Shown here piece after piece: positions 14,480-26,997 of a stretch of 64,000 nt of DNA (position 1 is its first letter; every line of letters starts with the position of its first letter). The notes beneath the pieces are model-generated. The model saw nothing but the letters and a program-made list of their open reading frames with translations. It searched no databases and was not told the DNA's origin. The DNA lies in the NCBI RefSeq assembly GCF_041146795.1, contig NC_135176.1:19293786-19357785 (forward strand), given 5' to 3'. Source of the stretch: Maylandia zebra. Its lineage: Eukaryota > Chordata > Actinopteri > Cichliformes > Cichlidae. A program made the translations under genes and the position numbers.

Positions 14480-15450
14480 AGGCAGACGCAGAGAAACGCA
14501 GACGCAGAGAAACGTAGATGCAAACGCTGAAGAATCTACAATGGCAGAAGCACAAATGAAAATGGTCACCAGAACCAAGGAAAAAAAAGTGCAAAAAAAC
14601 GAAAAAGTGCCTGAGGAGCAGTTACTCGGGCATATACTCGGGCTCTTCTTGATTCGCAAAACAGCATGGCTGAGGAACAAGCCCTAAAAATCAAGAAATG
14701 CAAGAAAACACTTAAGCAACTTCTGTAAGAGGAAACCCTGAATCCTTCACTATTTCAGAAGCAAAGGAGGACATGAATATGGACACACAGGGAAATGTGA
14801 ATAACCCCAGCGGACAAAACCCTAGGCCTAATGGAGGGACTTGGCAACATCAGCCCTATTTCAAATTTAGATTTCATAAGGGCAAAGGCCAGTATAATCC
14901 ATGGGACAAGATTTCTGCTCTCAGACAGCAACTGCAAGCTTCCCACTATCATCAGAACCAGCTTTTTTTGGAAACTGGAAGTTGCTAACAAGGTTGCTTT
15001 ATATTACCAAACTGGATGATGTGATCCTTTCCCTGCAGCAACAAATCAGCCACCCTGCAACAGAGCGGAGTCTGCCACTCAAACCACAGAGGCTTCACAC
15101 ACAGACTTTGTAAGCCTGAAATCTTCTAAGGAGGTTGAATTTGAGGTCCAGTGCAAGAATCAACAAGAACAGATAGAAATGCTCCAGCAACAGCTCCTAG
15201 AAGCTCAAAATCAACTGAAGGAGCAGTCAGTTAAACATGGGTAGGATCAAGAGACACTCAACACAGAAATCAGGGACCTTAAATCCCAGCTCTGCTCCAA
15301 CAAGGCCCTTGATGATTTGAAGGTAGAGACTCTTGACCGAGAGCTGAAAGAAGACTCTTTAGAACAAATTGAAGACAGACAGAAAATTATTGCTACCCAG
15401 CTGGCTGAACTCTAAACTGAAATTAAGACCCAGAGGAAAAAAAACAAAAA
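14480..15450 (+). pseudogene. Decayed coiled-coil protein gene copy, not recognised
   Basis: From about 15070 to 15450 one frame reads as a heptad-rich coiled coil (for example NQQEQIEMLQQQLLEAQNQL and DLKSQLCSNKALDDLKVET) broken by stops near 15242 and 15412. Upstream pieces in different frames carry similar charged or coiled text (14670-14700) and a Gln/Asn-rich stretch from the ATG at 14773. No intron boundaries are evident, so a processed copy or a decayed element ORF are both possible. A 16-bp tandem repeat rich in GCAGAGAAAC precedes it at about 14483-14515. I do not know the parent gene. Confidence 0.45.
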
Positions 15451-16034
15451 AGAAGCAAATCTGACTGCTTCGACTTATAATTCTGTTCATTTTATGAGTA
15501 TATCTTTCTTGATATGACTGCATTTGAATGTAGATCAGAAATCAGGTGAACATCAAAATGTAGGTAAAAACGGGACTTTTATGCACGAACATTTTAAGAC
15601 GGAGCTCTCACAATCCGCACATCAAACACGTCTCTGTTCCTTACACTTTATGCTTTTTCTCAAAATCTTCTAGGTCAGGTATACGTTTCCCATTTTCTAA
15701 ATGATCTCAATGATTCCTGATTATGACACAAAAAGTACCACAGATAATAAGCTCGTTTGGCTCTTGGCGAAGGCGGTCGCACTTTTCTCCTCTCCTCCTC
15801 TCCCTTATCTTTCCTGCTTAGCTCTTATGTCCTTGTCTAGTCTCATGTTTTTTGTATTACTTTCCCTGGAACACTCTCTCACAGTCTGTTCTCTAAAACC
15901 TAAACAGAATTATGGATTTGATTTACAATCGTAAATGGCAAATGTGTGGGATATAGTTCCAAGAAGGCGAAAGAAAGTAAAAAAAAAAAAAAAAGCAAAA
16001 CAGACTTTGGAAAAACAGATTAATCATTTGGATA
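15451..16034. other. Unassigned; faint dispersed repeat
   Basis: A phrase near 15550-15580 (CATCAAAATGTAGGTAAAAA) recurs in diverged form near 22200. The rest is AT-rich with nothing recognisable. Confidence 0.3.
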
Positions 16035-16260
16035 CAGTGGCTTGCAAAAGTATTCGGCCCCCTTGAACTTTCCCACATTTTGTCACATTGCAGCCACAAA
16101 CATGAATCAATTTTATTGGAATTCCACGTGAAAGACCAACACAAAGCGGTGTACACATGAGAAGTGGAACGAAAATCATACATGATTCCAAACATTTTTT
16201 ACAAATAAATAACTGCAAAGTGGGGTATTGCAGTATTACAAAATTCATGTGCACATGTTG
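16035..16260. mobile_element. Tc1/mariner-type transposon end
   Basis: A TA dinucleotide (16033-16034) precedes CAGTGGCTTGCAAAAGTATT, a terminal repeat common to a fish Tc1/mariner-like non-autonomous family, followed by its usual CCCACATTTTGTCAC stretch. I see no matching second end, so it is truncated; the right limit is approximate. Confidence 0.65.
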
Positions 16261-16924
16261 TTTCTCTGTTTAACAGGTGTAAGCTACATTTGTGAGTGTA
16301 TAAAAAAAATAATAGAAAAAGACTCATGGAGTCATGACAAACCTGATGTTAGAATTTTAAAAAAATATATCTTATAACTTGTTTTGACCAATCGGTTATT
16401 TCATATGACCATTGAAAGTTTATCCAAGCTGTACCTTTTGAAGTTTCCTCCAGTGAATTATCACAAAACAGATGTCATCCAAGGTACCCATGTTTGTTTC
16501 TGTTAATCTGTGTCATGGTGCAACTTTTGCCCCCCAAAACATTGTTTTATGGGTGATTTTTATGAAGAATTATTCTTTTTTGTACCCAAAACTAAGCTCT
16601 TTATATTGACTTTCTTATTCACCCATTCAAACAAACACTCGTGCACCACCTTGCATGGTAGTTCCATAACAAGGTGTTCACCTGCCATTGGGAGCAAGCT
16701 GGGGTTCAGGGTCTTCTCCAAAGACACTTCAAGGGCTTCATTTGGCACATCCTGATAATAGCTTTTCTAAAGCTTTTTCCGAGCACGTGCCAAGTGCTTT
16801 CTCAGAGATAATATTTGGAATTACCTCTTTAATGTTTTAAAGTCTTCACATTATGAAGTGCCCTGAGATTAGTGACTTGGTGAATTGTTATTAATGTGAT
16901 ACACAGTAGCAAAAGAATAGCTCT

Positions 16925-17140
16925 ACCACATGGCTGTAGCTCAGGTGGCACCAGGTTATCTACTAACTGGAAGGTTGGTGGTTCAGTCACTAGCAGGTCC
17001 AGATATCCTTGAGCAAGACACTAGCCCCAAATTGATCGCTGACCCATCCGTCAGAGTTTGAATCATAGCTAGAAAGCACTTAAGCATAGCAAAGGGTGCT
17101 CAGAGTAGAAAAGTGCTGTTAAAAACACAAACAAAAACAA
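16925..17140 (+). mobile_element. tRNA-derived SINE, degraded
   Basis: The head GGCTGTAGCTCAGGTGG and the later GGTGGTTCAGTCAC fit decayed A and B boxes of a tRNA-derived promoter. The body CCTTGAGCAAGACACTAGCCC and tail AGTAGAAAAGTGCTGTTAAAA match the better copy at 33128-33370. It ends in an A-rich tract. Confidence 0.75.
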
Positions 17141-20100
17141 AATTTACCATGAATTACTGTACTTTGAGTGTTTTTATTTTGGAGCAGGGAAAAGACAAAT
17201 TCAAGCTGTTTACTTTTTGATGACTTCTTTAGGAATTCAAAATGGCTCTTGAATAATATTAAGATATATTTTGTGTTCAGTTGATTATTTGTTAATCAGT
17301 GTTATTTGCTGCACCAGCAGAATATGAATGTGATATTCAGTTGATGCCACTAGGTGGGAGCCTATGACCTGTAATGAGCATGTTGGATCTCGGATGACTG
17401 CTTTAGGTGAAGCCTTACTCTTTTATGTGAAACCCTATTTGTGTTGCATTCACACAGTCTGTGATGCCTCTTGCTCTTCTAATGTTTAGTGTTTAAATAA
17501 TTGTTTAAATATTTGACATGGTGTCTGTTTTACCTGTGTTTCTGTGGTTATGCTTATTTCTTTTTGTTTCCTTTATGTTATTAAATATTGACGTCTGCCT
17601 TTTTGTTCCTTTTTTCTGTCTCCTGTGTTTTGTGCTGTGTGAGTTTGGTCCTGGTGCTTATTTTCATTTTAATGGTTGTATTGAATGTCTTCAAATCCAC
17701 AATTTAAAGAATCTTGATGCAACTGTTGTTTTGAATAATAAATAAAGTGTAACTGAAAAGAACTCCCTGTCTTATGTGGAAGGATGACCCTCATGTAGCT
17801 TTCTGTATTTTATATGTGGATGAATATTAGTTATCGCCTATTATTACACTGTGATCTTGAAGTCATTTTTGACCAGGATACATCCTCCAGTCCACATGTT
17901 AAAAAAATATGCAGCACTGATTTCTTTCACCTGATTACTGAGCAATGCTAGAAACTAGTTCATGCTTTTGTTAATTCAAGGCATGACTATTTTCATTCTT
18001 TAGCATCAAGCTCTTTTAAAAGCTTTCAGTTGGTCAAAAATGTCATGGCAGAAGTACTAATCGTGTTGACAAAGGGAGGCCTTATTTCTCCCAATCTCCA
18101 TTTCTCTTAATTTGCAAAGTTAAGACTGGATCAGGTAACTATTAGCTGTGCTGCTTTATATTTGAAATGATAGATGAAGAGGTGGAAAAACTATATGGAT
18201 CACCAAGCCACCTAATCTGCTCAGTGAATTTTGTTCCAATGAAAAGGAGTCAAACAATACCAGTGGCAATAAAACCTTTTTCATCTCTTTCAACTAACTG
18301 TGGCTTATGTGTTTCATAGCCTGCACAATGGTGTTCAAAGAGAGAACCGAGGTATGATGACAGTGACTTTTCAACCTATCCTGAAAATAATCGAGCCTCG
18401 GATGGATCATAATCGAGCCTTGGATGGATCTCAGGCATAATAGCAGTTAATTTTCCATTTTGATCTCTTATTTAATAGTATCGCACTGCTGTTTGCTCTT
18501 GCTCTGATTAATGTATTTACAATATTAATCAAGTGAAAACAATGAAATATTAAACAAATTAAATGGTTATAATTTCAGGCATTGACATTGACAGCACACA
18601 CGGTTTCAACCGTATGACCTGGAATGTAACACATGATTGTTTTTAGTGGTGGACCTTCACAAATACTTCACTGAAATCAGCTAATACCTTTATCCCTTGA
18701 AAAGATGTAAGCCTAATACAGGTTAAGACAAGAATGCTACAGAACGTAACATCAAAATATTGTTGCACTGCTTACAGTTCTACATCAGATTATCATGACT
18801 TCCACTGTAAAACTGCCACTGGATGCTTACATGTGCCATAAATTTGTGACCTAAATTAATTGTTTTTTCTGATTCTAACAAGCTGTGCCTGCCCAGTTAG
18901 TACCTTACCCACAGCTGAATATTGAATATTACCTCTTAGTTTGCAACCATGCAATAAATTGCACAGGGTTGCAAGATTGGGTAACTCATGTCGAAATAAA
19001 CTGACTGTGTTTAGAAAAGTTTGTAGTCAACATTTGTAGATTACCCATAAAAGTAACCACACCCATAGGGGGATTATGTTCACACTAAAGTACCTGTAAA
19101 CTGGTTGAAAATTTAGTGACTCATAATAATTTTTAAATGCAAGGACATTAAAACTAAATGGGGGGGGGGGGGGGGGGGGGGGGGGGGGTGAGTGGAGACA
19201 GCTGGAGTACCTGGAGAGAACCCACACAGACACAGGGAGAAAAATGTGCAGCTAACAATAGTGAAGGAAAACATGGTGACGTACAGTGGGAATAAAATTA
19301 AAGCTTGGTTACAATGGTGAACTTTTTTAGATTTACTGAGTGGTAATACATAAATAACAGTCTCCCTTTTATGTCCATTGTTATATTAGTCAGTTTGATG
19401 GATTACGTGAAAAGGTTCCTTGCTTAGATGCTGATTTTATTCTTTGTTCTTTCTCTGTTTGACTATAAAATAAGTAAGATATAGACCCACTAACTTAGAG
19501 TGAACTCTCACATGACTACATCTTGTTGCACTGCACTGTTTTTAATGTATTTTGCATTGTGCTTCATGTTGTTGTGTGCTATTTATTTGTCATCTTTTCA
19601 AGCTTTTTTTAGTTGTTAATTTTTTAGTTATATTACTACATATTATATTGTGCCTTATGTTGAGGTATTTCAATGGACTGTATTTTCATAATTGGAGTGG
19701 CAATAAGCATTCATCTTTGTTTTTTAGTAGAGGGGTGATGAGCTGTTACGTTTATTTAGAAAAAGGCCCGCTTTAGTTTAAAAAAAAAATATATATCCCA
19801 GATGTCCCAGCATCAGGCAGGCACTTCAATCCAGCTTACATCAAAATTTGTAAATATTAATCCTTAGTGTGTTTCTCATTTCATGCAATAATAATCTGCT
19901 AATACAGTACAGCCACTGTACCAAAAGAAGCAAGCTGACTGTGCTGTGTAAGTAGAGAGAAAGCTGCTGGCTTTAGCTTTAAAGGTTAAGACAACGAGCT
20001 CAAGATATTTAAAAGTTGTCCCGGGATGGGGAGCTTTAAACCTGTCTGTAAATGTAAATTGTTTATGTTGAGTGCTGAGCCTCAGAGACAAACTGCTATT

Positions 20101-21114
20101 TTCCTCTTAGTTTGCTAAATGAAAAACATTTGAAATACATTTCATGTAAGACAAAAATGCATTAAAAAGCAGAAATATAATGTATATTTTTTGGCTTGTT
20201 AAAATAAAATGGTTATCCAACAGAACCAACCACTCTGCCATTTTAAATTTGTTTCATGTCTTGTGCTTTTATGATTGATTAAACTGCTTGCTTTTAATTA
20301 TTCTGCTGTGTACAGTGTCCTTGAGTGTTCTCAAAGGCACCTCCAAAGAAATTGTGTTATTATTATTTTTTCTCTATACATGACAACAGGAGCACACGTT
20401 TGGACAACATGTGTAGTTAAATTAGACAATGACTGCCAAAACACATTAGTAAATATAACACATTGTAGAAAAATGTTTATCAAAAGTCTGAAGCAGACTA
20501 AATGGACAAAACAAGTTCATATTTAACCAGGTTTTATTGTGCACAGGAAATACGTACAAAAGCCAATGAGGGGATGTAGCAAGGGTCTCAGACGTCGAGG
20601 CACTGAAGCAGAGGTGGTTAGGTGCAGAGCTGTGTTGCAGATGACTGATGTCATCAAATAATTTGTGTGGCATCTTATTGAATGCAGAACACCTGATTGT
20701 TCTGTAAACAGTTTGAAATTGTTTTGTTTTTTTAACAAAAGGGCAAAAAGTAAATGGCTGCAAATAACGTTGTTTGCAAAACTTATGCATACAATCTTAA
20801 AATTGACAATTTATATTTGCATTTAAAATTATGAAACATGATTCAATAAACATGTTTGTGGTTGTTACAGTAAAGAAATATAGATTTTTCTACTCAGATT
20901 TGATCTAAATTCAGACAAAAAAAACCCATACATTTTGTTAATACAGTATGTCAAAATTAAAATATAACTGTAAATTCAGACACGTGAGGTTGTGCTGAAA
21001 AGAATGATACCAAACAAGGCAAAGTAAATAGTTTTTACAGGGAATATGTAGAGATCAAATCAAAAGTACTCAAAAATGGTGATTTATACCCTGGACCCCA
21101 GAGGGTTAAACATT
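17141..21114. other. Gene-poor AT-rich DNA
   Basis: No gene is supported. Contents noted: an AATAATAAATAAAG tract near 17735 at the end of a T-rich open frame, a 22-bp tandem duplication with one mismatch at 18387-18430, and the poly-G run at 19160-19188. Short ORFs have no motif. Confidence 0.4.
19160..19188 (+). repeat. Poly-G run of 29
   Basis: An uninterrupted run of 29 G. Such length is rare in vertebrate DNA; it may form G-quadruplex structures and is prone to sequencing or assembly length error. Confidence 0.95.
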
Positions 21115-21258
21115 TTTCTTAAAGTAACGCAATAGTTACTTTTCAAGTAATTAATTACTTTTAGAATCTTGTAACTAGGTTACTAACTCAGTTACTTTTT
21201 TCCAGAAGTAACTAGTAACTCTAATTTCTTTTTCAAAGTAACTTGCCCAACACTGGTA
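21115..21258. repeat. DNA-transposon-like repeat end (TAACT-rich)
   Basis: The stretch from AAAGTAACGCAATAGTTACT to AAGTAACTTGCCCAACACTG is a widespread teleost repeat end made of TAACT/AGTTA words. Only one end is seen. Confidence 0.5.
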
Positions 21259-21261
21259 AAA

Positions 21262-21681
21262 GGTGAGGTTTCAACCTGGTGATTCCAAGAATCCAGGAGT
21301 GACGAAAGGCGAGTCCCGTGAGTAGTGGCATTTCCAAGAAGGGGTTTGCAAGCAGGTTTGGAGATTCTTACCAGGTGCAGCCACTGTTTATGAGATTAAA
21401 CATAGGTGAGGTTAATCAGATGCAGGAAAACTAACAACCAAAGAAAATGAGGGTACATGCAAAGCAAGGAACAACAAAAAACTCCCGCAAGCCGCAAGGA
21501 GGCTGTGAGGTCATTGACAAACTGACAGGACGGCGCTGGCCTTATGAGTCAGCTGCTGAGTGCTGTTGATGGATTACAGGTGATAGAAACAGGTGAACAC
21601 CCAGAGCTCCACCCACATGGGCGGACACAGTAAACCACAGGATTCAAGCAGAATAATACCAGATACACTTGCATCATGACA
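21262..21681 (-). mobile_element. Possible LTR fragment, Ty3/gypsy-like
   Basis: Read on the minus strand it starts TGTCATGATGCAAG and contains CACCTGTTTCTATCACCTGT, in the style of fish gypsy LTRs. I found no target duplication, and the left limit is a guess. Confidence 0.4.
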
Positions 21682-22307
21682 ATATTATTGCAGAACTGAT
21701 GATTTGTGGTCTAGAGGCTAAAGCCATTTACTTTACAGCTCTAATTGCCGCATTTTTCATATGATGTGAAGTTCAAGATAATAATACATAATTAACGTAG
21801 AGCTTCAATCAATGTCTGAAACAACTGAATTCTATCAGTGAACACATTATTGTACTCTGACAACTACAGCACTGTTTTGTATTTGGTGGATAACACTGTC
21901 TGTTCCAGTACTGATTTCTCTTCTTGTTTAGCATCTGTGGGTGGTGCATGTAAATATTGTGTACATGCAGAATACATCAGGGGTAGAGTGATAAATTTGA
22001 TCCTGAGAAACTTTTCAATCCATACCACAAGATTTTGGAAAACTAAAGAAACTAACGTTGCTTCATTAATATGACAACATGTAAACACCATTAGTTTTTC
22101 CACATTTCACCACCCATAAGATACAATGGCAAGTGTTAACAAATGACTATATTAAAATTATTTTCAAATAAAAGGAATCGTGGCTAGAAGGAGAAGCTTG
22201 CATCAAAATGTAAGCAAAAAATGAGACTTTTCATATTCTACATCTTGAAAGATTACCCAATGTGCACTTTTTAATGTTTTCTTCAGTAAATTATTATAAA
22301 AATCAAA

Positions 22308-23931
22308 GATGAAACATTCACCGTACCAATTCTTCAAATAAAAACATGAAGTAACTATAAATGGCGCTTACAGTTACCACGTGGATGCAGGCACAGAGAA
22401 TACCGGCATGGCCAGTGAAGATGAGGCAGAACCAGGTAGCTCCAAACAGAAGGCAAACCGTGTTATACTCACAAAGAAAATGGCGGCTCAAAACACTCCA
22501 GGTAAATGACACCCAGCTGAAACACTTCACGAGTTGCCCGAGATTCACATAATTTACAGAAAATGTAAGGACGATAAATGTCTCATTATGAGATGAGATT
22601 TTGGTCATGTCGCACATCCCTAATTGCACTTTCTACATGAAAGTATCTCAGAGGCTCAGTGCTCAATATCAACCCTTTCTATGAGTGTAAAAGCCTGAAA
22701 ACCTGACTGTGTAGCCCAGAGGTGTTTGAATATTTGTTTTATGCGTACATTCACAAACAGCTCAGAAGCTGCCTCTTTTCAAAGGATGTATTCATATCAT
22801 TATTGAGCTCCTTGTCTGTTGTATAACAGTTTAAGAAAACATCTTTCTCTCTACTTGAAATTAAAGGAGATAAGAGTCTGTTGAATTTCTTTTTCTTTTT
22901 TTGGAGTTGCAGTGGATGATTAAGACTTGCTTCATGTGGTTCATTGCTTCAGAGCTATAATTTTTAAATGGGTCAGCAGGACTGGCGGCAGGCTGAAGTG
23001 GGGGGCTGGTGCTGTGGCTTTTGGATGTTTTCAGAGTGTTTTGCATGTGAACTGCCACATGCAAAACATGTGAGAAATCTTTTGTGGGATCAAGTGTTGT
23101 GACTGCAAAGTTGTCAAGTTCATGCATGTCACATAATATACTCCACCTTTTGGAGTAGAAGAGCTAGGAGGGTGGAGGGTATGGACTGCCCTCAGAGCAC
23201 TCAGAGCCCTCAGAGCACCAAGCCAATTGACAGAAACCCAGCGATTCTCTTTGAGTAAGCTCTTGATTTCTCCTTCTTTCCTAAATTAAAAAAAATCTCA
23301 CACTGACCACCCCTCCTCTTTGAAACATCAGTAATGCTTTGTGATGGTGACAGGTAGGAGGGGTTGAGTAGGCTTGTAGGGTACAATTTGTATGAGCGAG
23401 ATGCAATGCAAAGTCAACCTCTTACATATAGAATTTCTTGATATGTATTCAGTGAATATCTGCTCTATGTAGTGAACAGAAAACATACCAGATCTTAAAA
23501 TGTGGATTTGGTGTTGTGTAGTATTTGGTCTGGTTAGGTTGACCACTCATTGCTAGGTTGGCTTCCCAGCCCCTTTATGTGCCGCAGAGTCCACAGACAA
23601 GAAACAGAAGCCCAACTCACTCCCAATTTTTTTTTATAAGTTGTTACACAAAATGAGACCTTTTACTATTGCAATTTAACTGACTAACCATCAAGCAGGG
23701 GGTCTTTGGAAATAAAAATCAGATCAGACAACTTATTGCAGCATGTTTAACTGAAGCCAAAGTAAAAACGTTTTATTCATATTCATATCGTCAATATTTG
23801 CAAGTTTCAGGCCAACTAGCTTTGAGCATGAACATCATGGGATACATTCTAGTTTCAACAACAGAACTGCACCAGTATATCTACTACATAGAGCAACATA
23901 AAAGAAGAATTGGTACGGTGAATGTTTCATC
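22308..23931. repeat. 28-bp perfect inverted repeat pair 1.6 kb apart
   Basis: 22308-22335 is the exact reverse complement of 23904-23931. Neither flank extends the match and no target duplication is seen. The DNA between holds no supported gene. A diverged relative of the left flank (about 22235-22330) appears near 16400-16485. Confidence 0.7.
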
Positions 23932-24829
23932 TTCATATTCTGAAATTTAATGTTTGAGAATAATGCATTTTGTCATCATTTCAGTTTATTTTGAAAAATC
24001 TCAACAGGATCTTCAGCTTTATTGTGAAAGGTTCATGTGGAAAATAAATAAGCGGACGGCGGAGCTCCACGCTGAGTTTACTATTGTTGTTGCTAACAAA
24101 CCAATGTATAAAAACAGTCGCTTATCCGTCTGTAGTGTGGTTATTTTAAATATAAGAAAAAAAGAGAGTTTTAAGAAGTTAATGTAGCCACTACGTGGAC
24201 CATCAAAACGATGAAAAAATATTGCCGTAAACAGTTTATTTTGCGACACCACGAAACAAATGATAGCGTATGATATTAAACTATAAATGTTTTCATATCA
24301 TTATCCGATATATATCGTCATATCGAACAGTCCTAAGTGCAATTAGCAGTTTTACAAAATAGAAATAAAAAGACAAAAAATAAATAAATTGTCATCCAAA
24401 GTACAAATATACAGTGAATTTTTTATTTTTGTTAAGATACAAATACACAAAGGGTTTTTTTTCATTTACAGAGTACAACATGCACAAACAATGAAGAACA
24501 CATAGTTTAAAAATGTTACAAAGTCTACCACTGAATTCATACCTATTTTTACCTAATTTTTTAATAAACGGTAATAGCTTATTTTTCTGTAGCTGACTGG
24601 TTTACTTCATTTTGTCTAACTTCCACTAAAACTATCACTGAAATTCACTGAAAGTATAAAAGTATAAAAAGACTTTTTCACACATGCAGTAACACAAATA
24701 TTGCGTAAGATTATGAGCCTTAAACAAATACTATTCATTAAATTTTTTAAAACATGTGCTCTACACAGCATATCGGACATTTTTTCAGTAAACATTTTTT
24801 ATTATCATATGCAACATATATGCACTTCC

Positions 24830-24860
<31 letters not shown>

Positions 24861-24984
24861 CAACTTCAACCTCATTAGAATTGTGCAAACTCAGTTTTTG
24901 ATTTATAGGCTATATTTCCATGTATTTGCACATGTTTCAATAAATTGTACCTTTTTCTAAAAAAAAAAAAAAAAAAAAAAAAAA
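24830..24984. repeat. Two poly-A runs with shared flank
   Basis: A28 at 24830-24857 and A26 at 24959-24984. The phrase TATCATATGCAACATA occurs just before the first and just after the second, suggesting a local duplication. Surrounding DNA (24350-25270) is AT-rich without a recognised gene. Confidence 0.7.
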
Positions 24985-25272
24985 TATCATATGCAACATA
25001 CATACAATCCAAGAGTAGCTCAAACAGACTTCATTTTCCTTGTAGCTCTTTAAAAATATTAAAATACATAATTATACATGCAATTTACTATATTAATGTG
25101 TCACATTTCATTATGATTTGTTGTAAAATTTCAATATTGTGCAATTACAGGTTGACAAAAATGATGAAAATAGAAGTTCAAAGCCCAAAACAAAAAAAGT
25201 CTTTGAGAGTGCACACATTGTCTTGTGAATTGTTAACTGCAGCATGTATTGGATGTTCTACGGCATGTTCTC

Positions 25273-25839
25273 TCATCCTCTACAGCATCTGTAGGTGGTG
25301 CACAAAGTAATTCCTCCAATGACAAGGAGTGCTCCAGATACCCATCCCAAATATATAGAAGCTCCCAGCTCTCCTTGACTTCCTGTTGTGGCCACAGGAT
25401 TATAAAACCCTGTGATGATGCTGTAAGCCGACCAGGTGACAGGAATAATACACACGATCCCTGCTATGATAAACACCACACCTCCTGCAATGCCGGCATT
25501 GGATTTGGTCAGTTGGTCATAATCAAAGAAAGAAGTGCATTGAGCTCCAACCACTGTGAGCCCGATGGCCACCACGCTGACAGCAATAGACACGCAGATT
25601 AGAGCCCTGGAGGCTTGCAGCTCTTGTGGTAAAGCCAAAACCGAGTCATAGTTTTTGCATTGTGACTGACCCGTGCTCTGGAACACACAGTTCATCCATA
25701 AGCCTTCCCAAAACACCTGAGCAGTGATGATGTTTGACTGTATAAATGCCGACACCTTCCACATGGGCAGTGCGCAGATGAGGATGGTGCCAAGAAAACC
25801 GAGGATTGCCAAACACACACCAACGATCTGAGTCTTCAT
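25273..25839 (-). CDS. Claudin-like protein, divergent, short C-tail
   Basis: Single-exon four-span tight-junction protein of 188 residues. The claudin signature is present: W27, GLW at 46-48, C51 and C61 in the first extracellular loop, and the FYNP motif in the second loop. Hydrophobic segments lie near residues 5-25, 78-98, 114-138 and 160-180. It is the most divergent member: the loop reads FQSTGQSQCKNYDS where others have [10 protein letters not shown], the 2-3 linker is altered to AQCTSFFDYDQ, and the cytoplasmic tail stops at YRCCRG, without the PDZ-binding YV that tethers claudins to ZO proteins. It lies 1.3 kb downstream of the next claudin on the same strand. The start is the only ATG before TM1. 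Which claudin subtype it is remains open. Confidence 0.93.
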   Translation of the reverse strand: MKTQIVGVCLAILGFLGTILICALPMWKVSAFIQSNIITAQVFWEGLWMNCVFQSTGQSQCKNYDSVLALPQELQASRALICVSIAVSVVAIGLTVVGAQCTSFFDYDQLTKSNAGIAGGVVFIIAGIVCIIPVTWSAYSIITGFYNPVATTGSQGELGASIYLGWVSGALLVIGGITLCTTYRCCRG

Positions 25840-26319
25840 GTTTTCAGAAAATAAAGTCTATATTTAAAGTAAAAAAAGCAAAAAAAAAAACATCAGAATC
25901 AACCTCCAGTTGAGTTTAAGATCATTTTTACTTCCAGTTGTCTGTAAATGCTGCTGGTTGGGTTTTGCTTTGTTGTTTTGCTCCTCAGGTATGAGAAAGG
26001 CAACAGGGAGGGGACTCTGTGTTCTGTGGCAAGTTTCCTGTTTGTCTTGATTCCTGCTTGACCTGAAAAACTAGTAGAAGGCCATTAACAGAAGCAATCG
26101 TGTATAAAAACTTGCTTTGTCATTACAAAGGATAAACAGATTGCTCATTTAAACCAGCAATATAGAGACTGCAGAGTTCATGAGGTATACTTCTTGTATT
26201 TTAAAGTACTTTCACATATTACCAGAATGCATGAAAAACTAGACCAGTATCAAATTACTGATGCATTTTTATGAATATTTCTTTGCACTTAAATGTTTTA
26301 ATCTTACTAAATAAACAAA

Positions 26320-26765
26320 GCCTATGTTAGCTCATGACCTTTTTACAAAATCAAGTCAGCAAGCAAAACTGGCAGACAGATACATCACAGGCCCCTGAAG
26401 ATTTTTTTTTAAATCTATATCAGATGGGATGTCACCTAGTAACCACATACCAACAAGGTAAAATTGTCCATTTGGGACTTTATGCACCAATCACATAAAG
26501 TCCCAAAGCACAATATTCAAACCTGTAGCCACAAAGCCTTCATTACATGACATGTTACCTAGCAACCAGCAATTAAAAGCAGACCAAACACTCCAGCATC
26601 AAACATACCAGTTGTATGTCAGACGGGCCAGTTAGATTTTTAGCTTATTTTGTACTACTGCCCCCCCTTCAAATACAATATCAATTCAAGTGCACCTCAT
26701 GAGTTTATAGCGCATTTTTGCTGATTCTGGTTTGGCATTTGTTGCCTTTTAGTTTAAATTCTGCA
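26320..26765. repeat. Dispersed repeat, copy A
   Basis: This stretch matches 52180-52530 in the same orientation, from GCTCATGACC through CAAGCAAAACTGGCA to GGTTTGGCATTT. Copy A has about 100 bp extra near 26400-26500, which contains the hairpin at 26471-26507. The class is unknown; no terminal repeats were found. Confidence 0.65.
26471..26507. repeat. 14-bp perfect hairpin
   Basis: TTTGGGACTTTATG at 26471-26484 pairs exactly with 26494-26507 across a 9-nt loop. It lies in the part of repeat copy A that copy B lacks. Confidence 0.8.
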
Positions 26766-26997
26766 AGACAATTTGCACGCAGTTAGCTGCCTTCTCTAGA
26801 TTCCTAGAGTTTGCGTTTTAGTTGTGAGCTGGAGTGTAAAGTCTACCATGTTTGCTAGAAAGTGCGGTCTACAAAAGCAGCCTTTTAGCTTTTACTCATT
26901 GAAACCCTCCACTAGAGCAAAGTTTAAATTTATAATATTAAAAAATAAAAATAGGGGGAAAAGAAAAACGCAACCATAGTCAAGTTAGTGAAAAGAG

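Noticed and set aside
17518-17745. 75-codon hydrophobic ORF followed by AATAAA
   Set aside because: T-rich composition explains the hydrophobic text; no family resemblance.
24830-24984. CRISPR-like repeated units
   Set aside because: Only two poly-A runs with a shared flank; no spacer array, and the genome is vertebrate.
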